A DNA stretch of 64,000 bases, from the NCBI GenBank assembly GCA_963978545.1, contig OZ021727.1, positions 19,685,943 to 19,749,942 of the forward strand, read 5' to 3'. Positions 46,786 through 58,424 of this stretch are shown piece after piece. The notes below the pieces were generated by a model. The model was not told where the DNA came from. It saw nothing but the letters and a program-made list of their open reading frames with translations, and ran no database searches. This DNA is from Linyphia triangularis (Eukaryota > Arthropoda > Arachnida > Araneae > Linyphiidae). Numbering within the stretch: the first letter of the stretch is position 1; the number at the start of each line of letters is the position of its first letter. The position numbers and the translations under genes are program-made.

Positions 46786-47274
46786 TAAATGCTTAGCGAT
46801 TTTTGCATCGCCATTTAGCAGAACACATTAGCGGCATTTTTTGTATAGCGATAATGGTGGACTAGAAAATACGATAATATCATTTCAAATCTTCTTACTT
46901 AAACCAATTTTTATTCATTTAACATAGTGGAATAGCTAGTATAAATATAGTGTCTAAGTTTCAGTTCCATACAGAGTTTTTAAAAACTGTGCAGGTGTAC
47001 TTAATGAACATTTTCAAACTGAAATAATAGGATTATAACCTCACAAACTTCAAAACGCAAACTAAATAATACAACTCATAAAAACAAAGTTTTTAATTTA
47101 AATCCTTTTTATGCATTCCCAATTTTTATATTCATTAATATAGCGCCGATTTTGTTGTCAGTGTGTGGTTTGGTGTTTGCATCTAATTTTAAATATTAAA
47201 AACCTACCAGAAAATCTCCTAAAATCTCTATCAGCAAAATATGAGGCATCATCAAACACACATAATCGAAGTTA
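46786..47274. other. Diverged repeats
   Basis: 46800-47030 is the direct repeat of 44735-44925. 47155-47225 resembles 32335-32400. Not coding. Confidence 0.45.
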
Positions 47275-47278
47275 ATAT

Positions 47279-48008
47279 TGTTGCGTGGGTGAGTTCGAAA
47301 GATTTGAAGCCAAAGCAGGTCAAAACTTGCAGAAATTTATTCCAATATAACTCTTCACAGATTCTCTTACAGCTCCAGAACTTCTCGTTCTAGTAGACAC
47401 AATACAGCTCTTTTCACAATAGAGCACAAAACAGCAGTTAAAAACTTGACAACACAACTGCTAAATCGCTGCAAAAGACAATGCAATGCAGTTCGCTTTC
47501 GGAACTCTCTGAACGCTCACTGAGACTCAGTATCAGTAATTCCAGTCAACTAATGGACTCAGCTAACAACTAACTCATCTCATGGCCGGGCTTATATATA
47601 TAGGGGAGGCGAACATTCTTGAAATTTCTATAGGTAGATATTTGGAGAACTTTATAGATCGTAGTCGAAAAGTCCTATACATGTACATGGGGACCGAAAA
47701 TGTCGCCAAATGGTCGCCAAGTTTGCCAAATTTGGCGACAAAAAATAGTCGCCAAAACCGTCACAAACTTGGCTCTATCTCGCCAATTTGGCGAGATTGC
47801 CATTACCATAATGTTAAATGCCCTGCTCCTTAAAACTCGCTTCCCAGAGTTACCTCTGTAAAACTCGTTATCAAGCATCAATACCCATCTTGCAGGGAAG
47901 CCAAGCTCAGACGAACTATTGCACTGCCTTATGCGAAATGTACATAAATTTTCTTATTTACAAAATTAACACTACGAAATATTTACAAATATACAAAAAT
48001 TCGTACCA
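47279..48008 (-). mobile_element. Ty3/gypsy-type solo LTR (family L), copy f
   Basis: Perfect TSD ATAT (47275-47278, 48009-48012). Plus-strand start TGTTGCGTGGG, end CGTACCA (the terminal AACA is mutated to ACCA). The TATA box on the minus strand is near 47594-47603. The overlapping frames are LTR shadows. Confidence 0.9.
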
Positions 48009-48012
48009 ATAT

Positions 48013-49200
48013 AAAGGCATTAAAAAAAAAAAAAAAAAAAACACGACCAGAAATATAAAAGATTTTCGCAGTAGAAACTAATGACTCGTCTTTTGAATGA
48101 TCTTTTCTTGAGTACCACATTTGGCAATTAATTTATAAAAACTGCTGCTTACTTTAAAGAAATGTACACAAATTCTTTTTATAAAAACTAAAACAAACCT
48201 GGGTGAAATGTTTCTCTATTTGAAAAACCAATTTTCAAACAACATCGATTGAACGTGTTGGGAAACATCGTTAAATATTTCACCGGGTTTCGATAGTTTA
48301 CCTCCATTTCAAATGTTTATTTTTATAATACCAAGAAAAGATAAATGTGCATACACACTTTATACTTCTAGAGATCCAATCGTTTTCGGTTAAAGTGATA
48401 TTTCCTGTTTTTAGAAATACCGAAAGAGTACTTTTGATAAACAAAAATGTTTGGCTTCTAACAAAATATCTGTTTTGAAATATCCGTTGAATCCTTTAAA
48501 AATATAATTTCCTATGTATTTCTGTACTTTTACCTTTCAATGTTATGTGTATACTTTAAAGTATTCATATCACGTTTTTTTTTTGTTTTTTTTTTCAAAA
48601 TATGGAAACTGTATTATCACTTGTGAACAACGTTCTGTGCAGTTGTAGAAAAGGATTCCACTTACCAAATAACGATAGTGAATTATTTACCCCATTTCCA
48701 ATGAAGTAACGAAACTTATAAAAGAAATACTAGAATTATCCTTGGTTAGGCAGAGCGACCTTTTGTCTCGCTGTCAGTCGCGTGGGGGACAAATGTCCCC
48801 TAAATTCAATTTTGCGTGCTTACCATTAAATTGTCAAAGTGAGTGGGTATTTTAATTAAAAACACAACATTCTTAAACAGTATAAAGAAAAACCTATTTT
48901 TTAAATAACTTAAAAAAAAAAAAAAAAACTGTAACAAGGCTTTGATCATAAGTTTCCATCTATTAAGAAACTGATTGCGGGGCCATTTTTCAACCACGTG
49001 ACTAACCGAGGATTAATAGTTAATGGGAGATATAATGAAACTTTTACTTAAAAAAAAAGAGTTTTTATTGACATTTATGTTCTATGTATATTAAAAAGCC
49101 ATTAAGCTACAGTAGTTTCAATGGTTTGAAATATTTTACAGCGCGTTTTTCCCCAAAGTATTGTTTTGCAGTTATGTTATTGTAGCATTAGGGGAATTAT
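48013..49200. other. Mostly diverged dispersed repeat (family G)
   Basis: 48200-48720 matches, in order, 57150-57470, 58330-58424 and 59085-59165. In the second locus MITE C and the Helitron-like element F are inserted. Shared text includes CTTTAAAAATATAATTTCCT, ACTTTAAAGTATTCATAT and CAAATAACGATA. Its type is unknown. 48780-49200 is unannotated. Confidence 0.45.
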
Positions 49201-49204
49201 ATAT

Positions 49205-50961
49205 TGTTACGAATTTCTGTATATTTGTAAATATTTCGTAGTGTTAATTATGTAAAACTAGCTGAATACCCGTGCTGCGCTACGAAATTTTACCATTAGC
49301 ATTTTAGCGATCAAAAGACATTCATGTATTCTACACTTCAGACGTTTGCTCCCATTTCGATCCCGACAAATTGATTTATCAAAATAGGAACTTTCCTTTG
49401 TTGACATTTTAAACGAAATTTATAATTGTGAATAGTAAACTGGAATAGTTTATTGTGTTTATGTTTGCTCTTAGTTCTAAATTTCAAAGTAGTAGCTGTA
49501 TTGGAATTAAGTTAATTAGACATTAAATTAATCCTCGTATAGTTTCAATGTTGCGTCGTCTTTTCATCCCTTAAAAATTCGTTAATCGATATTGGAATGA
49601 CTTATTTTTTTAACATTTGCAAAAAAATATCAGAAAAATGACTACATTGGAAGAGGAACATTCGGATATCCCTTGTTTGGAACATTTAACCCCTTCTCGA
49701 CCCCTTAAAGTTGGTTAATCGAGAACAGAATAGCTTACTTTTTCTATGTTTAATCTTTTTTGAGATTTGTACCAAATTTCCGAGTTGTGACCATATGGGA
49801 AGTGGTACATTCGAATATTCCTCGTTTGGAACGTTTAACCCCTTTTCCACCCCTTGATCCACCCGAGATCGGAATAGTTTACTTTTTCTGCGTTTGTCTT
49901 TATTGATATTCAAACCAGTTTTCAGAATTGTGAAAATATGAGAAGTAGGACATTCGAATATATCGCTCGTTTGGAACGTTTAACCCCTTTTTGACCTCTT
50001 AAAGTGGGTTCATCAAGATCGGAATAGCTTACTTTTTCTATGTTTACCATTGTTGACATTTGTACCAATTTTTAGAGTTGTGACCATATGGGAAGTGGTA
50101 CATTCGAATATCCCTCGTTTGGAACGTTTAACCCCTTTTTGACCTTTTAGAGTGGGTAAATAGAGATAGGAATAGCTTACTTTTTCTATTTTTACCATTG
50201 TTGATATTTGTGCCGATTTTCAGAGTTGTGACTATGTGAGAAGTGGGAGAATTAGTGATGAGTGAGTGAGGGCTTTGCCTTATATATAGAGAGAAGAAAA
50301 ATTTATGTACATTTTGCATAAGGCAGTGCAAGAGTTTGTCTTTACTTCGCTTTCCTGCAATGCATCTCTGAATGCTTGAAAAAGTATTTTACGGGGATAA
50401 TGCTGGAAAACGAGTTTTACAAGAAGGCCATTTAACACTATGGTTAATGGCAATCTCACCAAGTTGTCGAGATAGAGCCAAGCTGGCGACGTTTTTGGCT
50501 ACTAATTTTTATCGCCAAATTTGACGAGAAATCGCCAAATGTCGCCAAACTTGGCGACCATTTGGCGAAATTTTCGGGCCCCATGTACCTGTATAGGACT
50601 TTTTGACTGTGATCTGGAAAATTCTTCAAATTTCTGTCTCTAGAAGATTCGCGAACGATTAGCTTTCCTACATAAGACCAAGAGAGCGGGTGATCTAGTT
50701 AGTTAGTTGTCTGTCAGCGAGCATTCAGAGGAGTTCCGAAAGTGAACTGTATTGCATTGTCTTTTGCGACGATTTTAGTAGTTGTGTATCTAGTTTTTAA
50801 CTCCTGTTTGTGCTCCATTGTTGTGTAAAGAGCTGTATTGAGTCTATTAGAATGGAAAGTTCTGGAGTTGTAAAAGAATATGCGAAGAGTTGTATCGGAA
50901 TAAATTTCTTCAAGTTTTAATCTGCTTTGGCTTCAAGTCTTTCGAACCCATTCACGCAACA
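49205..50961 (+). mobile_element. Ty3/gypsy-type solo LTR (family L, subfamily 2), copy g, split by a Helitron
   Basis: TSD ATAT (49201-49204 and 50962-50965). TGTTACG start, CGCAACA end. The LTR is interrupted at 49258 and resumes near 50293 with AATTTATGTACATTTTGCAT, collinear with copy e. AATAAA near 50898. Confidence 0.87.
49258..50292 (-). mobile_element. Non-autonomous Helitron, copy 2, with internal tandem repeats
   Basis: On the minus strand it starts TCTCTATATATAAGGCAAAG and ends CAGCACGGGTATTCAGCTAG followed by T, fitting TC...CTAG^T. Inside, a unit of about 145-150 bp containing TTGGAACGTTTAACCCCTTT recurs four to five times (cores near 49686, 49837, 49980 and 50128). The frames of 61-75 aa arise from this repeat. 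Confidence 0.78.
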
Positions 50962-50965
50962 ATAT

Positions 50966-52039
50966 AAAATAGATTTTTTCCCAAACACATGCTTATACAA
51001 AGCATACTTGTCCAATTCATCTCGCTCTGCCTCTATATTCTACATATTGAACAGATATCTTATACACTATTTCTGAATAATTGTTTTGCAGCGATCTGTT
51101 TTCTAATGTTATGCAAAACAAAAATTGACAAAAGGTGTACCAATTTAGAAACTAATATATAGTTTATTTACATTTATACATTGGGTTATTTGTTAGAAAT
51201 GAAGTTTAAAAAAATTAGAATTGTTAAAAAAAAAAATTAAAAAAAATTGAGAAGTTGTGATAGTACACATCACTATAAAAAGGGGGGAAAACGCAATTTA
51301 AGCACGTGTTGAGGAAATCTAAGGAATCTTGTATTTCTCAAAAAACAACTAGAAGTTTGAAAACTGCGTCTATTCACACGGAATAACACAATGACAAAAC
51401 ATCCCAGCATTCTAACTATGATAGAAGCAGTGTCAAACACATCCACTCTTCTTGAACTCAAACCAAGCACCTTCCGAAAGGGAGATCAAGAAAACAACCA
51501 TGATCCACGTTAACACACAAAACGGGTCATTTACAGAATCGCTTCCAATTAACAACCCATTAAATCAAGGGGGGTTTTCGAAGTCTCTCCATTTAATAGA
51601 AAATTATTCGATCTCCCTTCTATTCTGATTTGAGTGTGGAGACTTGGAATTAATCAACCACCCTCACCCATTTAATGATTGCGATTCGATCTCACCCAAT
51701 GCTCGTTTCGGCCTTTGGCTTCGAACTAACGCGATTTTTTACTGTCACAAAATGGTTCCCAAGTGAAAATCGATCCGTGTTGTTTGAATATTCGACTTTT
51801 TAAAGCTTTAATAAAAGTATCTTTGTACAAAGTGTGTTTTATTTTCTATTTAATAGAGATATTCGACTTTGAGTGTAATGGACAACTCAAGCATTTTTAA
51901 ATTTTTTTTTTTTTTAAATTTTAAATGTTTCAAAAAGGCCATAAACACAAAAATTTCTATTCACAGCGCTTTTTCTTTTTTCTTAATTCTTAATTTGCAA
52001 CCTAAAATCGCTTATTTATTTAAGAGGGAGAATTCATTT
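50966..52039. other. Unannotated stretch
   Basis: No repeat partner and no coding motif seen. The 62-aa and 65-aa frames at 51869-52057 and 51273-51470 are unsupported. Confidence 0.4.
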
Positions 52040-52398
52040 GATTCGAAGCTAATGTGACGTCACTCGTTCCGAACTTGGAAACCAGTTTTGCAAGTTTCTC
52101 GCAAATAGCGCCAACAGGCACGTGATATGGCAATTGTCTAAAAAACTCGCACCAAATATTTGGTAGAAACCTCACGAAAACCATAGAAACTGAAGGATGT
52201 TTTGACGTCACAGCTAAAATGTAGCGTTTCGATCGGACTGCAATCGGTCGTGGTTTTCGGGCATTTTCTTTTCTTAATATTTAAATCACTAATTTTTTTT
52301 AAAGAACTTTTGTTTTAAATATTTGGAATCAGTAAGAAATTCTTCATAAATATAAACTAATTTCACTCGTTTTTAAAAAATGCGGGAATAGCCCATTG
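52040..52398 (-). repeat. Dispersed repeat family J, copy 2
   Basis: Inverted match to 23246-23600. It carries GTGACGTCAC at 52054-52063 and TGACGTCA at 52203-52210, about 150 bp apart. Non-coding; overlapping 63-65 aa frames are shadows. Confidence 0.6.
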
Positions 52399-52694
52399 TC
52401 AATATGTTTCTATAATCTTGTATATTATTTCTGAACGAGTTTGTGTGTGTGTGTGTATCCCTATTCCGTTTCATTTTTTATACAAAGTAATAATTGTTTA
52501 ACGATATACCAACTTAAAGGGCTACTTCTGACAAACGGTATAACACAATTGCACATTCTGTTATCTCTTCGAAAAATCGAAACTTGGAACGTTAGAAATA
52601 GTACACATATTTTCGGAAATTGTGATTGTATACAATAGTTGGAAGCACTACAGTAAAGATAAAATCGCAATTTAACCACTTTGATGAACCCTAA

Positions 52695-52968
52695 GTTCCT
52701 TACTATACAGAGCCACCCTTGTGCCGAACGCGCGCCACAGTAAAAACGTCCTGATTGGCCACTACTGTGGCTCAGTTAATAAGCTTCATATGATTGCATG
52801 TAGCCCCGAGCGTCTCAAGCGACAGACGCAACATCTGGCCACAGCTGTGGCCCAGTATAATAAGCTCCATAGAATTGCATGTTTCGCTTAGTGTGGCGGA
52901 GTGTCTGAAACTGTGGAGGGTGGGCCACTGGAGTGGCTTTGCATAATAAGGCCATGAATAGCCATAAT
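52695..52968. repeat. MITE family E, copy 2
   Basis: The left end CTTACTATACAGAGCCACCC and the right end TGGCTTTGCATAATAAGGCC form inverted repeats. Internal TGTGGCTCAGTTAATAAGCT and CAGTATAATAAGCTCCATAG blocks are shared with the other two copies. The 93-aa minus frame is not a gene. Confidence 0.7.
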
Positions 52969-53119
52969 AAGGCCAATAAATGTCCCCAATAGAATACTAT
53001 CTTTGAAGAACTTCCATAAACATTAAAATCATCTAAGCAATCTTTACGTTGGCTGCGCAAATGTCTATTTACTAATTCCATTTTTCTTAAAAACAAAATC
53101 TGCCGAATTAATGCTTTAA

Positions 53120-53836
53120 GGGGACTGTTAAGTCAAAAATAAAAATTCTTCAATTTTTGTCTAAAATTCATGAAATTTTTTATGCAGTTCAATAGCAATT
53201 AGATGAAACACAACCTAAAATTTCAAAAATTTATATTGATTTTTTTTCAAGAAATTAAATTTTTATTGAAAAATTTAGCGTTTTTCCGTAATTTTAAAAA
53301 CGCTCCTTGCGATTCAAATTTTTTGCAATCTGTCTCAATTTTTTTGTACAAGCTAATTGAATAAATATTGACATAATTGTGCATGGATTTTGAATTTGAC
53401 TCATTAGTTAATTATTTAAAAGTAAAACATTCGTACAACGGCAAAAAATGTAAACTTTTTAAATAGAAGCATTATGAAAATTACTGTAAAATAATAAAAA
53501 AAATACCAGATTCCAAAATCCATGCGCAATTGTGTTCAAAATAGTATAGTAAACAATATCTCCAAATTAAAAAAAAAATACATCAACTTTTGAATCGCAA
53601 GGAACAAATCGAATACCCTAAAAATCTTAAAATACACATGAAGAGAAAAATGCAATTTAAGAAGTTGAAATACATACGATTTCCGATATGCGCGCTTACA
53701 AAAACTCAAATAATATTCTTAGTTCTTCTCGGATCAGCAAAAGTAAGGTATGTACTGAAAGCTAGAATTGAAGGCTATATATTTCCACTATAATATAAAA
53801 ATAGAAAATTTTGAAATATTTGCCTTAACAGTCCCC
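53120..53836. mobile_element. Foldback DNA element with 8-bp TSD
   Basis: TSD TGCTTTAA (53112-53119, 53837-53844). TIR GGGGACTGTTAAG. Internal inverted pairs GTGCATGGATTTTG / CAAAATCCATGCGC and CCTTGCGATTCAAA / TTTGAATCGCAAGG show that it folds along its length. The TSD contains TTAA next to the TIR at the left (CTTTAAGGGG), so a TTAA-type element is an alternative to hAT. The 67-aa frame is unsupported. Confidence 0.8.
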
Positions 53837-53844
53837 TGCTTTAA

Positions 53845-54234
53845 TATCATCAAAAGTTTTGAGTTTTGAAATTATTAAGTCATACTTTATAAATATATTT
53901 TATAAATATAAAATTATAAGTCATATAATTTTATATTTATAAAATATAAAAATTATAAGTCATATTTTATAAATATAAAAAAAAAAATCGATGAACATAC
54001 TTTATTATGAGGCAAGAGAAAAAAGATTATTTTGTAATCTTATAAATTTACAATAATACGAATGCTTGAAGTAAATCCGTCACATGAAATTTTTTCAGAT
54101 TATTAATTTTGCGTTTATTAAAATTTAAATTTTTCTCTTTAAAAGGATGCCGCTTTTTTAATCTCGAGTTTAAGTATTCAAAAGTATCCAAATATTATAC
54201 TGTGAAAGTTTCATAATGATTAAAGAATCGGCTA
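53845..54234. repeat. AT-rich degenerate tandem repeat
   Basis: AATTATAAGTCATA and TTTATAAATATAAAA blocks alternate from about 53874 to 53985. The rest is unannotated. Confidence 0.5.
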
Positions 54235-54238
54235 TTAA

Positions 54239-54933
54239 AGTATACATATACATTAGGAATCGCGAAATTTGACTCAAGTCTGCGTTTTTGTTTTTAAAAT
54301 ATTCCCGAATTCATTACCATTAAAATGATACTATTTTCTCTCTGAGACTCAAATTACTTTTTAAATTACAGTAGGTTTTGTATCACGTTCATTAGTTCAT
54401 TTAAACGCGTTTTCTGAAGAATGACATTTTGGTGTTATATGACTTGACGCCAACGGTCATAACTTTATAATAAATGGTCCAATTTACAAAATTCTACTTT
54501 TGTTTTGTAGACAATAGTTGTGAATGTGTTTTCTATAGTGAATCTAATTTATATTGTTTTAAACACATTTGTATGCAAATTTTAATCTTAATTGTTTGTT
54601 AAAAACTATGTATTTTTTTAAACTTTTTATTTAAAAACTTATAATTAAATAAATATTGAAGCCAAATTTTAAATTCTCCATAGGATTATGCGTCAATATA
54701 ATATCACTTATTTGCAGTAAAAATAATACCTCTAAGTTAATTACAAGTTTATTTATGTATGTTCTAATAATGTCCTAATTAATCAATTTAATTGCAAATA
54801 GCTGATTAAAAAATTGACAGAAAAAAAAGTTTGTATATAAAAATGCATCATTTTTAATTCTGATATACTGCCAAAAAGTTTGTAATTATAACCTAAAAAT
54901 TAAAGAAAATTATTTCAATCGTATATGTATACC
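54239..54933 (+). mobile_element. TTAA-type element, family P4, copy 4
   Basis: The best-bounded copy. TTAA (54235-54238), then AGTATACATATAC, and at the right GTATATGTATACC, then TTAA (54934-54937). The 695-bp interior is shared with copies 1-3. Non-coding. Confidence 0.75.
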
Positions 54934-54937
54934 TTAA

Positions 54938-55909
54938 ATGAGATATCCCCAAAGTTGTTGAAGTTAACATGGGTTCCTAAGGATGTGCCGGACCCCCTTA
55001 ATAATTATAAACTTATTCGGAATATATTAGTTTCTAAATACGCACTCAGAAGAATATTTTCTAAATAGACTTTAAAAGGTAAGAGTGAAGTTTTCGAGTT
55101 TACTTGTAAATTGAAAAGAAGTTAGTTGTGTTACAACTAAAAACCACAAACAACGTTACAAACCACTCACACATCTTACGCAATATTTCAATGACAAAAC
55201 ATAGTAAACGGATTTCTAAAAGTTAAGTTTGGAGGGGTAAAATGCAAAAAAAATGGACAAGTACTGCTTTGATTGACACTAAATGCTGCAAGTAAGTAAC
55301 TTTATATTTATTCATGAAACAAAACAAAGAATTACAAACAGAGATATAAAAAAAAATATAGAATTTTCATGAATTATAAGATGACGTCATTATTGCGCCA
55401 TTAACAAAATTATGTTTAAATTAAAAATAAACAACAAAAACTGACATTAATAGGATATGTGACGTGTACATACATGCGTCACATGCATACAAAGTGCACA
55501 GCGTGTAATCATGCTTGATAAGAGGTGATCAACCCCCCCCCCCCACCGCAGAATCCTTTAATCACCATTTCTCATGTAAGGCATATCTGAGAGTGGGAAA
55601 CGTCTACGTACAACCCGGCCGAGGGCATCCCAAAGATTTTCAAGAAACGAGAGAAAAAGTACAGTGACTCAGTGACAGTAACAGCCTTTCAAACTTGATA
55701 GAATACATTGTGATCGACATCGAATCTATCTGCCAAGTTTCAACCCAATTAGATGACGACAAATGGGCCAATTAGGCTTCCGCAGATTTTCCCGGCAGCC
55801 ACGCGCAAACAATATAAAAATTCGAAACTAATATGAGAGATTTGAAAATAATCTCCATCTTGTAGGCTATAAAATTTAATCTTTAGCGGAAAATTAGTCA
55901 GTACTTTTG
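54938..55909. other. Unannotated stretch with a TTAA-element end fragment
   Basis: GCCGGACCCCCTTAA (54988-55002) resembles the terminus of the element at 965-1688, without a matching partner. A poly-C run lies near 55532-55543. Nothing else was recognised. Confidence 0.4.
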
Positions 55910-56753
55910 CGCTTTGATTGAATACAGTTATTACTGATCCTCCAAATTCAATCCTCTGTTACCCGCTGAACCTCGTGGCCATCTGTGGAACACAACACTC
56001 TGATACATCTGTTTAGAATCAAAATCCGTATTTTTCTATATCTTCCATCTCTAAGACCCTTTTTATACAGAGCTTTGATTGAATACAGTTATTACTGATC
56101 CTCCAAATTCAATCCTCTGTTACCCGCTGAACCTCGTGGCCATCTGTGGAACACAACACTCTGATACATCTGTTTAGAATCAAAATCCGTATTTTTCTAT
56201 ATCTTCCATCTCTAAGACCCTTTTTATACAGAGCTTTGATTGAATACAGTTATTACTGATCCTCCAAATTCAATCCTCTGTTACCCGCTGAACCTCGTGG
56301 CCATCTGTGGAACACAACACTCTGATACATCTGTTTAGAATCAAAATCCGTATTTTTCTATATCTTCCATCTCTAAGACCCTTTTTATACAGAGCTTTGA
56401 TTGAATACAGTTATTACTGATCCTCCAAATTCAATCCTCTGTTACCCGCTGAACCTCGTGGCCATCTGTGGAACACAACACTCTGATACATCTGTTTAGA
56501 ATCAAAATCCGTATTTTTCTATATCTTCCATCTCTAAGACCCTTTTTATACAGAGCTTTGATTGAATACAGTTATTACTGATCCTCCAAATTCAATCCTC
56601 TGTTACCCGCTGAACCTCGTGGCCATCTGTGGAACACAACACTCGGATACATCTGTTTAGAATCAAAATCCGTATTTTTCTATATCTTCCATCTCTAAGA
56701 CCCTTTTTATACAGAGCTTTGATTGAATACAGTTATTACTGATCCTCCAAATT
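55910..56753. repeat. 161-bp tandem array, five units plus a partial sixth
   Basis: GCTTTGATTGAATACAGTTA recurs at exactly 161-bp steps (55910, 56071, 56232, 56393, 56554, 56715). By eye the units are nearly identical, with one CTCTGAT to CTCGGAT change in the fifth. The sixth stops after CTCCAAATT and joins MITE C directly. No open frame runs through; 161 is not a multiple of three. Confidence 0.96.
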
Positions 56754-56758
56754 ATATC

Positions 56759-56885
56759 ATCGATATAGATAAACAACTGGATAGACTGCTCCATTGTCAA
56801 TGCAAAGAGAAAAACTCGCTGGGGATTGCGAAGCTGGTGGGAAGATTAACCAATGACAGTTCACTTTTATAGTTGGATGGAAATG
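56759..56885 (-). repeat. MITE family C, truncated copy 5
   Basis: Begins ATCGATATAGATAAACAACT, then reads GGATTGCGAAGCTGGTGGGA, the reverse complement of the right half of the other copies. Only that half is present. It abuts the 161-bp array on one side and MITE E on the other. Confidence 0.75.
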
Positions 56886-56896
56886 AGAAAAAATGA

Positions 56897-57125
56897 GAGC
56901 CACAGTTTCAGACGCTTAGACAAGCCACTCTTAGCGAAACATACAATCCTATGGAGCTTATTATACTGAGCCACTGCTATGACTCAGTACAATAAGCACC
57001 ATTGCATGTTTCGCTTAGGGTCTGAGAGCCACAGACTACAGATGCAACTTCTAGCCACAGTCGTGGCCTTGTATAATGAGCTTCGTAGATTTGCATGTTT
57101 CGCTACGAGTGCCTTGTCTGTGTGT
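56897..57125. repeat. MITE family E, copy 3
   Basis: CTTATTATACTGAGCCACTG, AATAAGCACCATTGCATGTT and ATGAGCTTCGTAGATTTGCA blocks match the other copies, with the internal inverted structure kept. The outer ends are decayed. The frames of 69 and 93 aa are shadows. Confidence 0.6.
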
Positions 57126-57507
57126 CTGAAGCGGTGCCGGAAGAAAAAAAAATATACATCGATTGAATCTGTTCTGAAACATTGCTGAAGTATTTTCTTT
57201 TTCATCGAGTTCACAGTTATTCCAAACGTTTTATATTTCCCGAGAAAAGATGAACGTGAATACACATTTTATCTTTTCACAAATTTGATCGCTTTTGGCT
57301 GAAGTGGAATTCCTTGTACTAAAAAATCCAACCGTTTATTTTTGATAACAAATGTGTTACTACTATAAAAGGAAAAAAAACCTATTTTAAAATATTTTTC
57401 TAATCCTTTCAAAATATAATTTCCTGTGTATTATTGTGCTTTTATTGTTTAAACTATAAAAATGTAAGGTGCCTAAAATGAACGTTTAAAAATGATGAAT
57501 ATAATAC

Positions 57508-57846
57508 ATCGATGTAAATAAACAACTGGATAGACTGCTTAAGGCTGGGAAAATGAAGCCGTTGCCAGATGCCATTGGTGGGATAAGAAATACGGATTGC
57601 CCAGGATTGAAAATAAAATTTTGGGTTGTACACAGCAGAAATGTCAATAGTAGACATTAATTAGTAATAATGTGCAAAAAAATATATATATATACTCTAG
57701 CATTTTAAAAGGTTTTTCTCATTTCCATCCAACTATAAAAGTGAACTGTCATTGGTTAATCTTCCCACCAGCTTCGCAATCCCCAGCGAGTTTTTCTCTT
57801 TGCATTGACAATGGAGCAGTCTATCCAGTTGTTTATCTATATCGAT
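57508..57846 (+). repeat. Short TIR MITE family C, copy 6
   Basis: ATCGATGTAAATAAACAACT at the left, TATCTATATCGAT at the right. Full-length interior. It is inserted in the old family G repeat. Confidence 0.85.
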
Positions 57847-58424
57847 GATATAATAATCACTTTAAAATACATGAGACATTAATTAAAAGCTTAATTTTTC
57901 TTCTAATACTGTGCAAAGTGAAAATTATTTCTCATATAAATGAATATCTTTTTTATTTCCGATTCCTCAGAATCTTACAAAATACCCTTTTCACCCCTCA
58001 AGACAATTCCATCCTCCACTGTTGCCACTTTCATCATAATAACTGTGAAAACAATTATGCTGAGATCGAAGTTTGCGTAATTTTGCACGTGTGAAGGAAA
58101 CTCTTCTAATAATTCCTCAGAATCTAACGAAAAACAAATCTTCACTGTTGCCACTTTCATTGTAACCGCGAGAAAAAAATTATGTCGAAATTGAAACATT
58201 CCTCTGCGCAGAAAATTCGTAACAATAACAATCCAATTTCCATATTACGTGAACAGAAACAAATGAAAATATACAGCGTTACAGAGTGAGTGCGTCAGTC
58301 AGTGAGTAAGCGTGACTCTTATATCGTGTGTACAGTTTATACTTTAAAAGTATTCATATTGTGTTTTGAAAATAGGGATACTAAATTATCTTTTGTAAAC
58401 AAAGTTCGATACGTTTATAGAAAA
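57847..58424. other. Unannotated stretch with a short direct repeat
   Basis: ATTCCTCAGAATCT occurs at 57962 and 58108. CACTGTTGCCACTTTCAT also occurs twice (near 58016 and 58142), so a segment of about 120-145 bp is duplicated in direct orientation. 58330-58424 belongs to family G. Confidence 0.45.
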
